A DNA stretch of 23,769 bases from JBECKQ01 sp040235375 (lineage in GTDB: Bacteria > Planctomycetota > Phycisphaerae > UBA1845), in the NCBI GenBank assembly GCA_040235375.1, contig JBECKQ010000378.1, forward strand, positions 1 to 23,769, read 5' to 3'. Below are positions 8,356 through 16,014 of the stretch, piece after piece (position 1 is the stretch's first letter; every line of letters begins with the position of its first letter). The position numbers were made by a program, and so were the translations under genes. Under the pieces are notes generated by a model. The model did not search any database. It was not told the origin of the DNA and saw only the letters and a program-made list of their open reading frames with translations.

Positions 8356-9090
8356 ATGAGGTGCGAAGGGTCGGTAGCGTTGGTGACGGGAGCCGCGCGG
8401 CGGGTGGGTCGGGCGATTGCCATCGCCCTGTCGGAGGCCGGTTGTGGCGTCGCCGTTCACTACCGCGAGTCGGCGGAGGATGCCCGCCAGTTGGTGGCTC
8501 AGCTTCAGTCAGCCGGACGGCGGGCGATTGCGGTGCGAGGCGATCTGGCTGATCCGGCGTCACCGGCGGCCATCGTCGCCGAGGTGACGCAGAAGCTGGG
8601 CGGCTTGGACGTGCTCGTCAACAACGCGGCGATCTTCGAGGAAGACCCGCCGGACGGTTTCGCTTTTGCCCATTGGCAGCGGACGATGCAGATCAACACG
8701 CTGGCTCCAGCCGCCCTCATCAGCGCCGCGGCCGACTCTCTGGCGCGCAGCGGGGCCGGCAAGGTGATTAACCTCACAGACATTTCCGCCGAGCGGCCCC
8801 GGAAACGGCATGTTGTGTACTGTGCGTCGAAGGCGGCGTTGGTCAGTGTCACGCGGTCGTTCGCCCGGTCGCTGGCGCCGGCCGTACAGGTGAACGCCGT
8901 TGCCCCGGGGATCGCGATCTTCCCCGAAGCCTACCAAGAGGAGTTGAAGCGGAAGCTGATCGCCAAGGTGCCCGGCCAGCGGGCTGGTACGCCGGAGGAG
9001 ATCGGCCAGACCGTGCGGTTCCTCGTCGAGCATGGGGATTACATCACCGGTCAGGTTATCAACGTGGACGGCGGCCGGAGCATCGTCTGA
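8356..9090 (+). CDS. Short-chain dehydrogenase, pteridine reductase/FolM-like
   Basis: This 244-residue SDR has the cofactor motif TGAARRVGRA (residues 11-20), VNNAA, and the YxxxK pair Tyr155 and Lys159 in YCASK. The catalytic position usually filled by Ser is Asp142 in INLTDISAERP. Asp at this site and the Arg in TGxxxRxG are hallmarks of the pteridine reductase (PTR1) and FolM dihydromonapterin reductase group. Those enzymes use NADPH to reduce pterins or dihydrofolate. The following segment SFARSLAPAVQVNAVAPG also resembles FolM. It ends with GQVINVDGGRS, as expected for the C-terminus. An FabG-like 3-oxoacyl-ACP reductase is the alternative. No folate gene is adjacent to confirm the role. 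Confidence 0.85.
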   Translation: MRCEGSVALVTGAARRVGRAIAIALSEAGCGVAVHYRESAEDARQLVAQLQSAGRRAIAVRGDLADPASPAAIVAEVTQKLGGLDVLVNNAAIFEEDPPDGFAFAHWQRTMQINTLAPAALISAAADSLARSGAGKVINLTDISAERPRKRHVVYCASKAALVSVTRSFARSLAPAVQVNAVAPGIAIFPEAYQEELKRKLIAKVPGQRAGTPEEIGQTVRFLVEHGDYITGQVINVDGGRSIV

Positions 9091-9187
9091 AGATGCGGCC
9101 GACCTCGAGGGCATTTGCCGCCCTGTTGCCCAAGTGCTAGCATCGGCCCGCGCCATCCGCATCAGGGCCGGGAAGGCTCACGACGGC

Positions 9188-9454
9188 ATGGAGCAGGAAT
9201 CAACAGGAAAACCGACCGCCGCGCTGGTGCTCGGAATCATTGGCCTGTTCGTCTGGCTGTTGCCGATCATTGGCCTTCCCCTGACGATCGTGGGCGTTGT
9301 GTGCGGCTCACGTGGATTGAGGGAGCCCAAGCGGGACATTGCACTGGCCGGGCTGATCCTCTCGATCATCGGGTTGGTGGCCAGCCTGGTGAACGCCGCA
9401 ATCGGGGCGTACCTTGGCGCGACGGGTAAGCATCCCTGGTTCAACGGCGTCTGA
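9188..9454 (+). CDS. Two-TM membrane protein, DUF4190-like
   Basis: This 88-residue protein consists of two hydrophobic helices separated by a basic turn (GSRGLREPKRD). Both helices contain the GIIGL- or SIIGL-type repeats seen in DUF4190-type proteins (ALVLGIIGLFVWLLPIIGLP and LAGLILSIIGLV). The ATG at 9188 is preferred because upstream in-frame codons give no meaningful sequence. A GGGAAGG stretch lies about 12 nt before it. It precedes lysS by 61 nt. The function is unknown, and similar small proteins are often found in large paralogous sets. Confidence 0.7.
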   Translation: MEQESTGKPTAALVLGIIGLFVWLLPIIGLPLTIVGVVCGSRGLREPKRDIALAGLILSIIGLVASLVNAAIGAYLGATGKHPWFNGV

Positions 9455-9515
9455 GGCCCTCCGCCTCCATTGCGTTGCCACTGGACACTCGAGCCCCCAA
9501 CACGCACGGGTACAG

Positions 9516-11003
9516 ATGTCTACCGAGAACAAGCTCATTGAAGATCGCGAAAAGAAGCTCCAGCGGCTGCGCGAACTGGGTGTCGACCCGTTCGGCGGGC
9601 GCTTCGATGGCGTAACGCCCATCGCGCAGGTGCGCGGCCGGGCGGACAAGCTGGGCCTCGAGGCGGGGCAATCAGCCGAGAACGAACGGGCCCGCCTGGC
9701 CGGCCGGATCGTTCTCCAGCGCGTCATGGGCAACCTCGTGTTCCTGACGCTGCGCGACGGCAGCGGCGACATTCAGCTCGGTTTGTCGAAGAAGGTGCTG
9801 GCGGAAGCCTGGCCGGTTGTGAAACTGCTCGATCTCGGCGACATCATCGGCGTCGATGGCTTTATGGGCAAGACGAAGACCGGGGAGCTCACGCTCTGGG
9901 CCGACGGCGTGACCATGCTCTGCAAGTCGCTGCACCCGCCGCCCGAGAAGTGGCACGGGCTGTCGGACGTCGAGCTGCGCTACCGCCGGCGCTACGTCGA
10001 TCTGTTCACCAATCCGCCGGTGCGGGAAGCCTTCCGGGCCCGCAGCACGATCATTCACGCGGTTCGGGAGTACCTGATCGGGGAGGGGTACCTGGAAGTT
10101 GAGACGCCGGTTCTCCAGCCGATCTACGGCGGGGCGGCGGCGCGGCCGTTCACCACCCATCACAACACGCTGGACGTGGACCTTTTCCTGCGGATCAGCC
10201 CGGAGCTGTACCTGAAGCGGCTCCTCGTCGGCGGCATCGAACGGGTGTTCGAGGTGTCGCGCAACTTTCGTAATGAAGGGATCAGCACGCAGCATAATCC
10301 GGAATTCACCCTATGCGAGCTGTACGAGGCCTACGCCGACTACGAGGTGATGATGAGCCGAGTGGAGGGCATGTTCAGCTCGGCGATCGAGAAGCTGGGC
10401 GGGGAATACCGTCGGCCGTTCAAGGATGTCGAGCTCGATTTTTCCGTCCCCTGGGCCCGTCGCAAATACTCCGATCTTTTCCGTGAATACAATGGGGCGG
10501 ACATGAACGACACGGCGGCCGTGCGGGCCGCTGCCGCGCGGCGGGGCATTGACGATTCGGCCATGGACGACGCGGTGGTGGTCCACGAGGTGTTCGAGGC
10601 CACCGTCGAGCCGCATCTTATTCAGCCGACGTTTGTATACGATTACCCGGCACCACTCTGCCCATTAACGCGGCGGCACCCGGAAGACGACTCGATCGCC
10701 CTGCGGTTCGAGGCGTACATTGCGGGGATGGAGCTCGCCAACGCCTACACCGAGCTCAACGACCCGCAGGTCCAGCGGGCGAATTTCGAGCGGCAGCTCG
10801 CGGGCCAGGCGGAAACCATGGCCGTCATGGACGAGGACTTTATCGACGCCTTGAATTACGGGATGCCGCCCGCGGGGGGCCTTGGCGTGGGCATCGACCG
10901 GATGGTGATGGTGCTGACCGGCAGAACCAGCATCCGCGAAGTGATTCTCTTCCCGCTTCAGCGACCGGCGGAAGGCGAACGAGGTTCCACATCGGACGAG
11001 TGA
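9516..11003 (+). CDS. lysS: Lysyl-tRNA synthetase, class II
   Basis: This 495-residue enzyme charges tRNA(Lys) with lysine. It has an N-terminal OB-fold anticodon-binding domain (about residues 50-150, containing GNLVFLTLRDGSGDIQL). The class II catalytic core follows: motif 1 near FRARSTIIHAVREYL, motif 2 RVFEVSRNFRNEG (from residue 243) and motif 3 GGLGVGIDRM (from 454). The segment FTLCELYEAYADY is typical of LysRS. The length is that of bacterial LysS. The start at ATG 9516 gives the usual short N-terminal extension; upstream in-frame codons add unrelated sequence. It is followed after 10 nt by the Lol-type permease gene, an arrangement (lysS-lolC-lolD) that I recall from several other bacterial groups. 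Confidence 0.97.
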   Translation: MSTENKLIEDREKKLQRLRELGVDPFGGRFDGVTPIAQVRGRADKLGLEAGQSAENERARLAGRIVLQRVMGNLVFLTLRDGSGDIQLGLSKKVLAEAWPVVKLLDLGDIIGVDGFMGKTKTGELTLWADGVTMLCKSLHPPPEKWHGLSDVELRYRRRYVDLFTNPPVREAFRARSTIIHAVREYLIGEGYLEVETPVLQPIYGGAAARPFTTHHNTLDVDLFLRISPELYLKRLLVGGIERVFEVSRNFRNEGISTQHNPEFTLCELYEAYADYEVMMSRVEGMFSSAIEKLGGEYRRPFKDVELDFSVPWARRKYSDLFREYNGADMNDTAAVRAAAARRGIDDSAMDDAVVVHEVFEATVEPHLIQPTFVYDYPAPLCPLTRRHPEDDSIALRFEAYIAGMELANAYTELNDPQVQRANFERQLAGQAETMAVMDEDFIDALNYGMPPAGGLGVGIDRMVMVLTGRTSIREVILFPLQRPAEGERGSTSDE

Positions 11004-11013
11004 CCGGCCACGG

Positions 11014-12573
11014 ATGTATAAACTCTTCCTGACGCTTCGCTATCTGACGCGCAAATGGATCGTGATATTCGCGGTCCTGAGCGTGTGGATGTGCGTGGCG
11101 ATGGTTCTCATCGTATTCAGCGTGATGGACGGCTTCCTTGATAACATCAAGGAGCACTCGCGCGGCCTGCTCAGCGACATCGTCGTGGACAACGCCTCGC
11201 TCCAGGGCTTTCCCTACTACGACGAGTTCAGCAAGTACCTGATGGACAAGTCCGGCGACGAGGTCAAGGTCGTCACGCCGGTCATCTACAACTACGGCAT
11301 CATGCGCGAGCCGGACACCAACTTCACGAAGCCGGTGCGCGTGGTGGCCATCAAGCTGAACGACTACTGCCGGGTCAACACGTTCCGCGACAGCCTTTAC
11401 TACGACAAGTACTATCCCGGCACGACGACGCTCGGGCCTTTCGAAGTGCCGCTCGCGGCGATTCCCGGCGGGCGGCCGGTGCTGCCGCCCGAGTACGAGA
11501 AGCTGTTCGCGGACTACGTGGCGAAGCACCCGAAAGACGAGTCGCTCAAGGAGCTCAAGCCCAGCCCGTTCTCGCCGGACGGGGTCGGCCGGTTCGTGCA
11601 GACTTTTGACGAGACGCCGGGTTACGCCGATGCTGAAGCCCTGCCCGGCATCATCATCGGCACCGACGTGGTGTACACGCGGAACGCCGACGGCAGCTAC
11701 AACCGCCGGTTGTTCCGCGGCTGCAAGGTCATCCTCACCATCCTGCCGCTGACCATCAAGGGCACCATCGCGGAGGACCCGGTCTCGCTGGTGATGCGGC
11801 ACGTCGATGATTCGCGTACGCGCGTCTACGAGATCGACAGCATGTGCGTGTACATCGACTTCGACCTGGCCCAGAAGATGCTCAGCATGGGGCCGCAGGA
11901 GCGCGTCGACGGGACGAAGACGCCTCCGCGCACGTCGCAGTTGCTCGTGCAACTGGCCGACGGGGTGGACATCAAGGAGGCGCGGGCGCGGGTGCAGGAT
12001 CTCTGGAACGAGTTCCTCGGCACCGTCGCCGACCGCGCCTCGCCCGAGGATCTCAACCTGCTTCGCCTCGTGACCATCGAGACATGGGAGGAGCGGCAGA
12101 TTCAGTTCATCGCCGCGGTCGAGAAGGAAAAGGTGCTGGTGACGCTGCTGTTCGTCATCATCAGCTTCGTCGCGGTGCTGCTGATCAGTGTCATCTTCTA
12201 CATGGTCGTGCTGCAGAAGACGCGGGACATCGGCATTATCAAGAGCCTGGGGGCCACGCGTGGAGGGGTCGCGGCGATCTTCCTGATGTACGGCGCGGCG
12301 GTCGGAGTCGTGGGTGGCATTCTGGGCGTACTGACGGGGACGGTGTTCGTTCACTACATCAACCAGATCCAGGATCTGCTGGCGCAGCTTCACCCGAATT
12401 TGCGCGTCTGGAGCCCGGACGTCTACACATTCGACCGCATTCCGAACGTCGTGAAGACGCACGTGATCGGTGCCGTGTTCCTAGCGGCCGTCGTGACCTC
12501 GACCGCGGGCGCCGTCGTACCGGCGATCAAGGCGGCGCTGGTCTGGCCCATACAGTCGCTGCGCTACGAGTGA
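11014..12573 (+). CDS. FtsX-like ABC transporter permease (LolC/LolE type)
   Basis: This 519-residue protein has the MacB/LolC topology: an N-terminal transmembrane helix (about residues 15-40), a long extracytoplasmic domain, and three C-terminal helices (about 372-402, 418-446 and 485-510). These form the FtsX domain, with the coupling stretch TRDIGIIKSLGATRGG. LolCDE complexes release lipoproteins from the inner membrane for transfer to the outer membrane. It is about 100 residues longer than typical LolC. The extra length lies in the periplasmic domain, about residues 120-240, with many charged residues and prolines. Only one permease gene is present, so the complex may be a homodimer. 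The ATPase partner follows after 6 nt. Confidence 0.88.
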   Translation: MYKLFLTLRYLTRKWIVIFAVLSVWMCVAMVLIVFSVMDGFLDNIKEHSRGLLSDIVVDNASLQGFPYYDEFSKYLMDKSGDEVKVVTPVIYNYGIMREPDTNFTKPVRVVAIKLNDYCRVNTFRDSLYYDKYYPGTTTLGPFEVPLAAIPGGRPVLPPEYEKLFADYVAKHPKDESLKELKPSPFSPDGVGRFVQTFDETPGYADAEALPGIIIGTDVVYTRNADGSYNRRLFRGCKVILTILPLTIKGTIAEDPVSLVMRHVDDSRTRVYEIDSMCVYIDFDLAQKMLSMGPQERVDGTKTPPRTSQLLVQLADGVDIKEARARVQDLWNEFLGTVADRASPEDLNLLRLVTIETWEERQIQFIAAVEKEKVLVTLLFVIISFVAVLLISVIFYMVVLQKTRDIGIIKSLGATRGGVAAIFLMYGAAVGVVGGILGVLTGTVFVHYINQIQDLLAQLHPNLRVWSPDVYTFDRIPNVVKTHVIGAVFLAAVVTSTAGAVVPAIKAALVWPIQSLRYE

Positions 12574-12579
12574 CAGGCG

Positions 12580-13266
12580 ATGACAAACGTCCTCAAGGCG
12601 GTCAATATCCACAAGTCTTACCGGATGGGTAAGGTGAAGTTGTCCGTGTTGCGCGGAGCGAGCCTCTCCGTTGCCGCGGGCGAACTGCTGGCCGTCACAG
12701 GTTCGAGCGGCTGCGGAAAGAGCACGCTACTGCACATCCTCGGCGCCCTGGACCCGCCGGACAACGGGACCGTGCAGCTCAACGGCGACGACGTGTTCTC
12801 TCTTCCGGTGAAGCGGCGCGACGCGTTGCGCAATTCCGAGGTCGGCTTCGTTTTCCAGTTTTATCACCTCCTGCCCGAGCTTAACGTCCTGGAGAACGTG
12901 CTCATGCCGCTCATGGTCGGCACCTCGATCGGCGCGTGGTCGTCCAGCCGGCGTCGATGTCGCGAGCAGGCCCGCGAGATCATCGAGCGGGTCGGGCTCG
13001 GCGAGCGGCTGCGCCATCGGCCGAACGAGCTTTCCGGCGGCGAACGGCAGCGCGTCGCCATCGCTCGCGCGATGGTGACTCGCCCGCGATTGCTGCTCGC
13101 CGATGAGCCGACCGGCAATTTGGACGCTAAAATGGGAAGGGAGATTCTTGACTTGCTTCGCTCCCTGAACGAGGCGGGACAGACGATCGTGATGGTGACG
13201 CACGATCCCGGGATCGCCCAGTTGGCGGACCGTCGCGTCAGGCTCGCAGACGGCAAGGTGGAGTGA
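12580..13266 (+). CDS. ABC transporter ATP-binding protein, LolD-like
   Basis: This 228-residue ATPase has Walker A GSSGCGKST (residues 41-49), the Q-loop region EVGFVFQFYHLLPELNVLENV, the signature LSGGERQ (151-157), Walker B LLLADEPTGNLD with Asp175 and Glu176, and a final switch His in MVTHD. The segment FQFYHLLPELNVLENVLMPL is typical of the LolD/MacB/FtsE branch. It supplies the energy for the adjacent FtsX-type permease, from which it is separated by 6 nt. A short insert (about residues 110-125) contains GAWSSSRRRCR between the Q-loop and the signature. The symbol is left blank because MacB-type function cannot be excluded. Confidence 0.92.
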   Translation: MTNVLKAVNIHKSYRMGKVKLSVLRGASLSVAAGELLAVTGSSGCGKSTLLHILGALDPPDNGTVQLNGDDVFSLPVKRRDALRNSEVGFVFQFYHLLPELNVLENVLMPLMVGTSIGAWSSSRRRCREQAREIIERVGLGERLRHRPNELSGGERQRVAIARAMVTRPRLLLADEPTGNLDAKMGREILDLLRSLNEAGQTIVMVTHDPGIAQLADRRVRLADGKVE

Positions 13267-13292
13267 CGGGCGCACCTTCTCGATCCGGAGGG

Positions 13293-13305
13293 TCCACGGC
13301 GTGGA
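13293..13305. promoter_or_regulatory. Perfect palindrome upstream of the aminotransferase gene
   Basis: TCCACG and CGTGGA flank a single G, giving a 13-nt dyad. It lies 26 nt before ATG 13332 and upstream of the GGAGG ribosome-binding site (13321-13325). It could bind a dimeric regulator. The regulator is not identifiable, and chance in GC-rich DNA cannot be excluded. Confidence 0.25.
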
Positions 13306-13331
13306 GCACGCTGCATGTATGGAGGCTGTGA

Positions 13332-14363
13332 ATGAGCAAAAAAGCTGATCTCGACTGGAAGAACCTGCCGTTCGGTTACACAAAGACCGATTTCAACATC
13401 CGCTACACCTGGCGACATGGCTCCTGGGACGAGGGCAATCTCACCGAGGATGCGAACATTCCGCTGCACATGGCGTCGACGTGTCTGCACTACGGGCAGG
13501 AGTGCTTCGAAGGCTTGAAAGCGCACGAGACGAAGAGCGGCGACGCCGTCGTCTTTCGCGTCGAGGAAAACGCGCGGCGCATGCGGCGCTCGTGCGAGAA
13601 GCTGCTCATGGCCGCGGTGCCGGAGCAGACTTTCATCGACGCGGTTTTCCGCGTGGTGAATGCGAACCGCAAGTACCTGCCTCCTCACGGTTCAGGTGCG
13701 TCGTTGTACATCCGTCCGCTGGTCATCGGCAGCGGTGCAGAAGTGGGCGTCAAGCCGGCATCGGAGTACATGTTCGTGGTTTTCGTCACTCCGGTCGGCC
13801 CCTACTTCAAAACCGGATTCAACCCGGTGGACATGATCGTGGACGAAGAGGTGGACCGGGCGGCTCCGCTCGGGGTCGGCGACGTGAAGGCCGGCGGCAA
13901 CTACGCGGCGAGCCTGCGGGCCGGCGTGCGGGCCAAGAAGTCCGGCTATGCCGACGTCGTGTATCTCGACGCCAAGGAGAAGCGCTACATCGACGAGTGC
14001 GGGCCCGCCAACTTTTTCGGCATCACGAAGGACGACCGATACGTCACGCCGCTCAGCGACACGATCCTGCCATCCATCACCAACATGTCGCTGCTGACGC
14101 TGGCCGAAGAGATGGGGCTCAAGCCGCAGCGGCGTCCCATGCCGGTCGAGGAGATCTTCGAACTCAAGGAAGCGGGCTGCTGCGGCACGGCCGCGGTGAT
14201 CACACCGATCGGTTCCATCACCTATCGTGGCAAGAAGAAGGTGTATTCAACGGACGGCAAGCCCGGCGAGCAGTGCGCGCGCCTGTATGAGCGACTGACG
14301 GCCATCCAGGCCGGCGACCTGCCCGACCCATACGGCTGGGTTCGCAAGGTTCCGGAAGAATAG
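13332..14363 (+). CDS. ilvE: Branched-chain amino acid aminotransferase
   Basis: This 343-residue fold-type IV PLP enzyme transfers the amino group between Leu/Ile/Val and 2-oxoglutarate. Motifs are HYGQECFEGLKAH near residue 55, the PLP lysine Lys186 in VKAGGNYAASL, the strand DECGPANFFGI, and SITNMSLLTLAEEMGL. The C-terminus contains CGTAAVITPIGSI. Length and motifs match the long (eukaryote-like, BCAT-type) subgroup. The start is fixed by GGAGG at 13321-13325, 6 nt before the ATG. The gene is preceded by a palindrome and followed by a hairpin, suggesting an independent unit. Confidence 0.93.
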   Translation: MSKKADLDWKNLPFGYTKTDFNIRYTWRHGSWDEGNLTEDANIPLHMASTCLHYGQECFEGLKAHETKSGDAVVFRVEENARRMRRSCEKLLMAAVPEQTFIDAVFRVVNANRKYLPPHGSGASLYIRPLVIGSGAEVGVKPASEYMFVVFVTPVGPYFKTGFNPVDMIVDEEVDRAAPLGVGDVKAGGNYAASLRAGVRAKKSGYADVVYLDAKEKRYIDECGPANFFGITKDDRYVTPLSDTILPSITNMSLLTLAEEMGLKPQRRPMPVEEIFELKEAGCCGTAAVITPIGSITYRGKKKVYSTDGKPGEQCARLYERLTAIQAGDLPDPYGWVRKVPEE

Positions 14364-14392
14364 GCCCTCATCAGGCGGAGTGACCGGTAATT

Positions 14393-14417
14393 CCGCGGCG
14401 AATCTTCACTGCCGCGG
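14393..14417 (+). terminator. Hairpin after the aminotransferase gene
   Basis: CCGCGGC (14393-14399) and GCCGCGG (14411-14417) form a perfect 7-bp stem around an 11-nt loop, 29 nt after the aminotransferase stop. There is no T-tract, so an intrinsic terminator is only possible. Its position argues that the following small gene starts downstream of it. Confidence 0.35.
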
Positions 14418-14460
14418 CCGGCGTGCCGATATGTCTCGCGCGGACGCGAGCAGACCGGTC

Positions 14461-14676
14461 ATGGATGAATGGGACCTCATCATTGTTGGTGCACCAGCGG
14501 CAGCCGGGGCGTTTGCCTTTCTGCGCCTCGTGGCCAATGAGCTGATGTTCAGGCATCGCCTGTTGCAAGTCGAGTACGAAGCGATGGAGGAGGAAAAGAC
14601 GCGTCGTCGAAGCGAAGTCGCGGCCAACCAGGCCGCGGACGAAGCACCGCAGCAGGCAGAGCCCGAAGCCGCATGA
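14461..14676 (+). CDS. Small membrane protein, hypothetical
   Basis: From ATG 14461 this encodes 71 residues: a single hydrophobic helix (about residues 5-28, LIIVGAPAAAGAFAFLRLVA), a charged stretch (QVEYEAMEEEKTRRRSEV) and a low-complexity Ala/Glu/Gln tail. Longer starts (ATG 14431, GTG 14380) add sequence without recognisable features and overlap the hairpin, so I prefer 14461. None of these starts has a strong ribosome-binding site, so the gene itself is moderately certain. The pattern resembles a membrane-anchored helical adaptor. The family is unknown. Confidence 0.5.
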   Translation: MDEWDLIIVGAPAAAGAFAFLRLVANELMFRHRLLQVEYEAMEEEKTRRRSEVAANQAADEAPQQAEPEAA

Positions 14677-14770
14677 CCTCGTGAGGCCGGCGCGGTTTGA
14701 CTTGGCCAGCGGACAGGTCTAGATTTGACGCCGTCACGAGGATGTACCACGCCCCGCGGGATGAAACGCC

Positions 14771-15799
14771 ATGAAGGCAGGGTCTTCGCGATTCGCGAAA
14801 ATGAAAGCCGCTGCGACCTTTCTGGGCGTGGTGGCCATTGTCGGCGGCTGCGTGCTGGTCATCCTGGCCCTGGCGCCGGTCTGGGCCGCGCACCGCAGCT
14901 GGCTCGTCCCGAGCGGGCTGCTCGGCGTCTTCTTCGGCATTCTGCTCATCATCATCGCGCATTTGCTCATCAAGGTCGAGTCGAACACGTTCCGGCTGTA
15001 CAACCAGATTCTCGATCTTCACGAGGTGGGCGTGCGACAAAACGATCTGCTCCGCCAGTTGGTCGAGAACACGGCGCTGTCGGACGCGGCCAAGACGCTC
15101 ACCAACAGAGATCGCGAGCTCGAGAGTCTCCGCGCCGCCATTCGCGGGGACATCCGGACCGAAGACTGGGAGGCGGCGCTGTACCTCGTGGACGGCATGG
15201 AGCGTCGTTTCGGCTACGCGGAAGAGGCGGGCAATCTCCGCCACGAAATCCAGCAGGCTCGCGTCGAGGCCATGCGGACAAAATGGGACGAAGCGACGGC
15301 GCTGATTCAGCGGCTGCTCGACGGTCTCGAATGGGAGAAAGCCGGCCGCGAGATCGAGCGCTTGCAGCGTGCTCTCCCCGATGAGCGACGCATCAGCAGC
15401 CTGCGGGAGATGCTCGAGTCCCGCAAGGGGGCACACAAGGCGGCGCTGCTGAACCAATGGAACGAAGCCGTTCAGCGCAATGACGTTGACGAAGGCATTC
15501 GCATTCTCCGCGAGCTGGACGGCTACCTGACGCGCGAGGAAGCCCGTTCGCTGGAAGCATCCGCCCGCGGCGTGTTCAAGGCCCGCCTGCTCCAGTTGGG
15601 CATGCAGTTCCAGTTTGCGGTGCGTGAACAGCGCTGGCGCGACGCGCTGGAGATCGGCGTGCAGATCATCGACGAATACCCCAACTCGCGCATGGCCCAG
15701 GAAGCGGAAGAAGCCATGGAGGGGCTTCGCCGCCGCGCCGGAATGCTGGACGTGGAGATTACGGCCGGCGACAACCCCGCCGGCGCAGACGCCACCTAG
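14771..15799 (+). CDS. Two-TM protein with a helical-repeat cytoplasmic domain
   Basis: This 342-residue protein has two N-terminal transmembrane helices (about residues 14-38 and 46-67, ending in LLIIIAHLLIKVES). A charged helix rich in Leu, Glu and Arg follows, with probable coiled coil. From residue 120 on there are repeated helix pairs of roughly 30-40 residues, such as EDWEAALYLVDGMERRFG, EWEKAGREIERLQRALPDE and RWRDALEIGVQIIDEYPNSR. The last resembles a TPR unit. This suggests an anchored scaffold for protein contacts. An alternative ATG at 14801 would shorten the N-terminus by ten residues. I do not recognise the family. The next gene is the diguanylate cyclase, on the same strand. Confidence 0.75.
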   Translation: MKAGSSRFAKMKAAATFLGVVAIVGGCVLVILALAPVWAAHRSWLVPSGLLGVFFGILLIIIAHLLIKVESNTFRLYNQILDLHEVGVRQNDLLRQLVENTALSDAAKTLTNRDRELESLRAAIRGDIRTEDWEAALYLVDGMERRFGYAEEAGNLRHEIQQARVEAMRTKWDEATALIQRLLDGLEWEKAGREIERLQRALPDERRISSLREMLESRKGAHKAALLNQWNEAVQRNDVDEGIRILRELDGYLTREEARSLEASARGVFKARLLQLGMQFQFAVREQRWRDALEIGVQIIDEYPNSRMAQEAEEAMEGLRRRAGMLDVEITAGDNPAGADAT

Positions 15800-15960
15800 C
15801 AGGTCTGGTACTCGATCCCCGTTATCGGAACGACCCGCCTTTCGCAATTCCCGCTTGCAGCCTCAAGACGGGGTTCAGTTGGACCACCGCACTTCCGATA
15901 TTCAGCGTGTCGGGAGTCGATCCGCGCCGATTGGCGGTCCGAAAAGCCTCCAGGCGGCCC

Positions 15961-15975
15961 GGCCCGCAGCGGGCC
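15961..15975 (+). repeat. Short GC hairpin before the diguanylate cyclase gene
   Basis: GGCCCG and CGGGCC flank the loop CAG, a perfect 6-bp stem. It lies 39 nt upstream of the preferred TTG start (16015), in the leader if that start is right, or inside the coding region if GTG 15907 is used. No c-di-GMP riboswitch core was seen around it. Confidence 0.25.
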
Positions 15976-16014
15976 AACCATTGTCGGCGTCTGCCTGACT
16001 TGAAGGAACCGCTC

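Noticed and set aside
10840..12462. 540-codon open frame on the minus strand across the Lol-type permease gene.
   Set aside because: His/Arg/Asp-rich translation typical of antisense GC-rich DNA. The + strand frame encodes TM helices and an FtsX domain.
14549..15847. 432-codon minus-strand frame opposite the two-TM helical protein.
   Set aside because: No motifs. The plus strand has TM helices and an amphipathic helical pattern.
15800..16014. Possible c-di-GMP riboswitch before the diguanylate cyclase gene.
   Set aside because: No conserved GEMM core was found by eye, only a short GC hairpin at 15961-15975.
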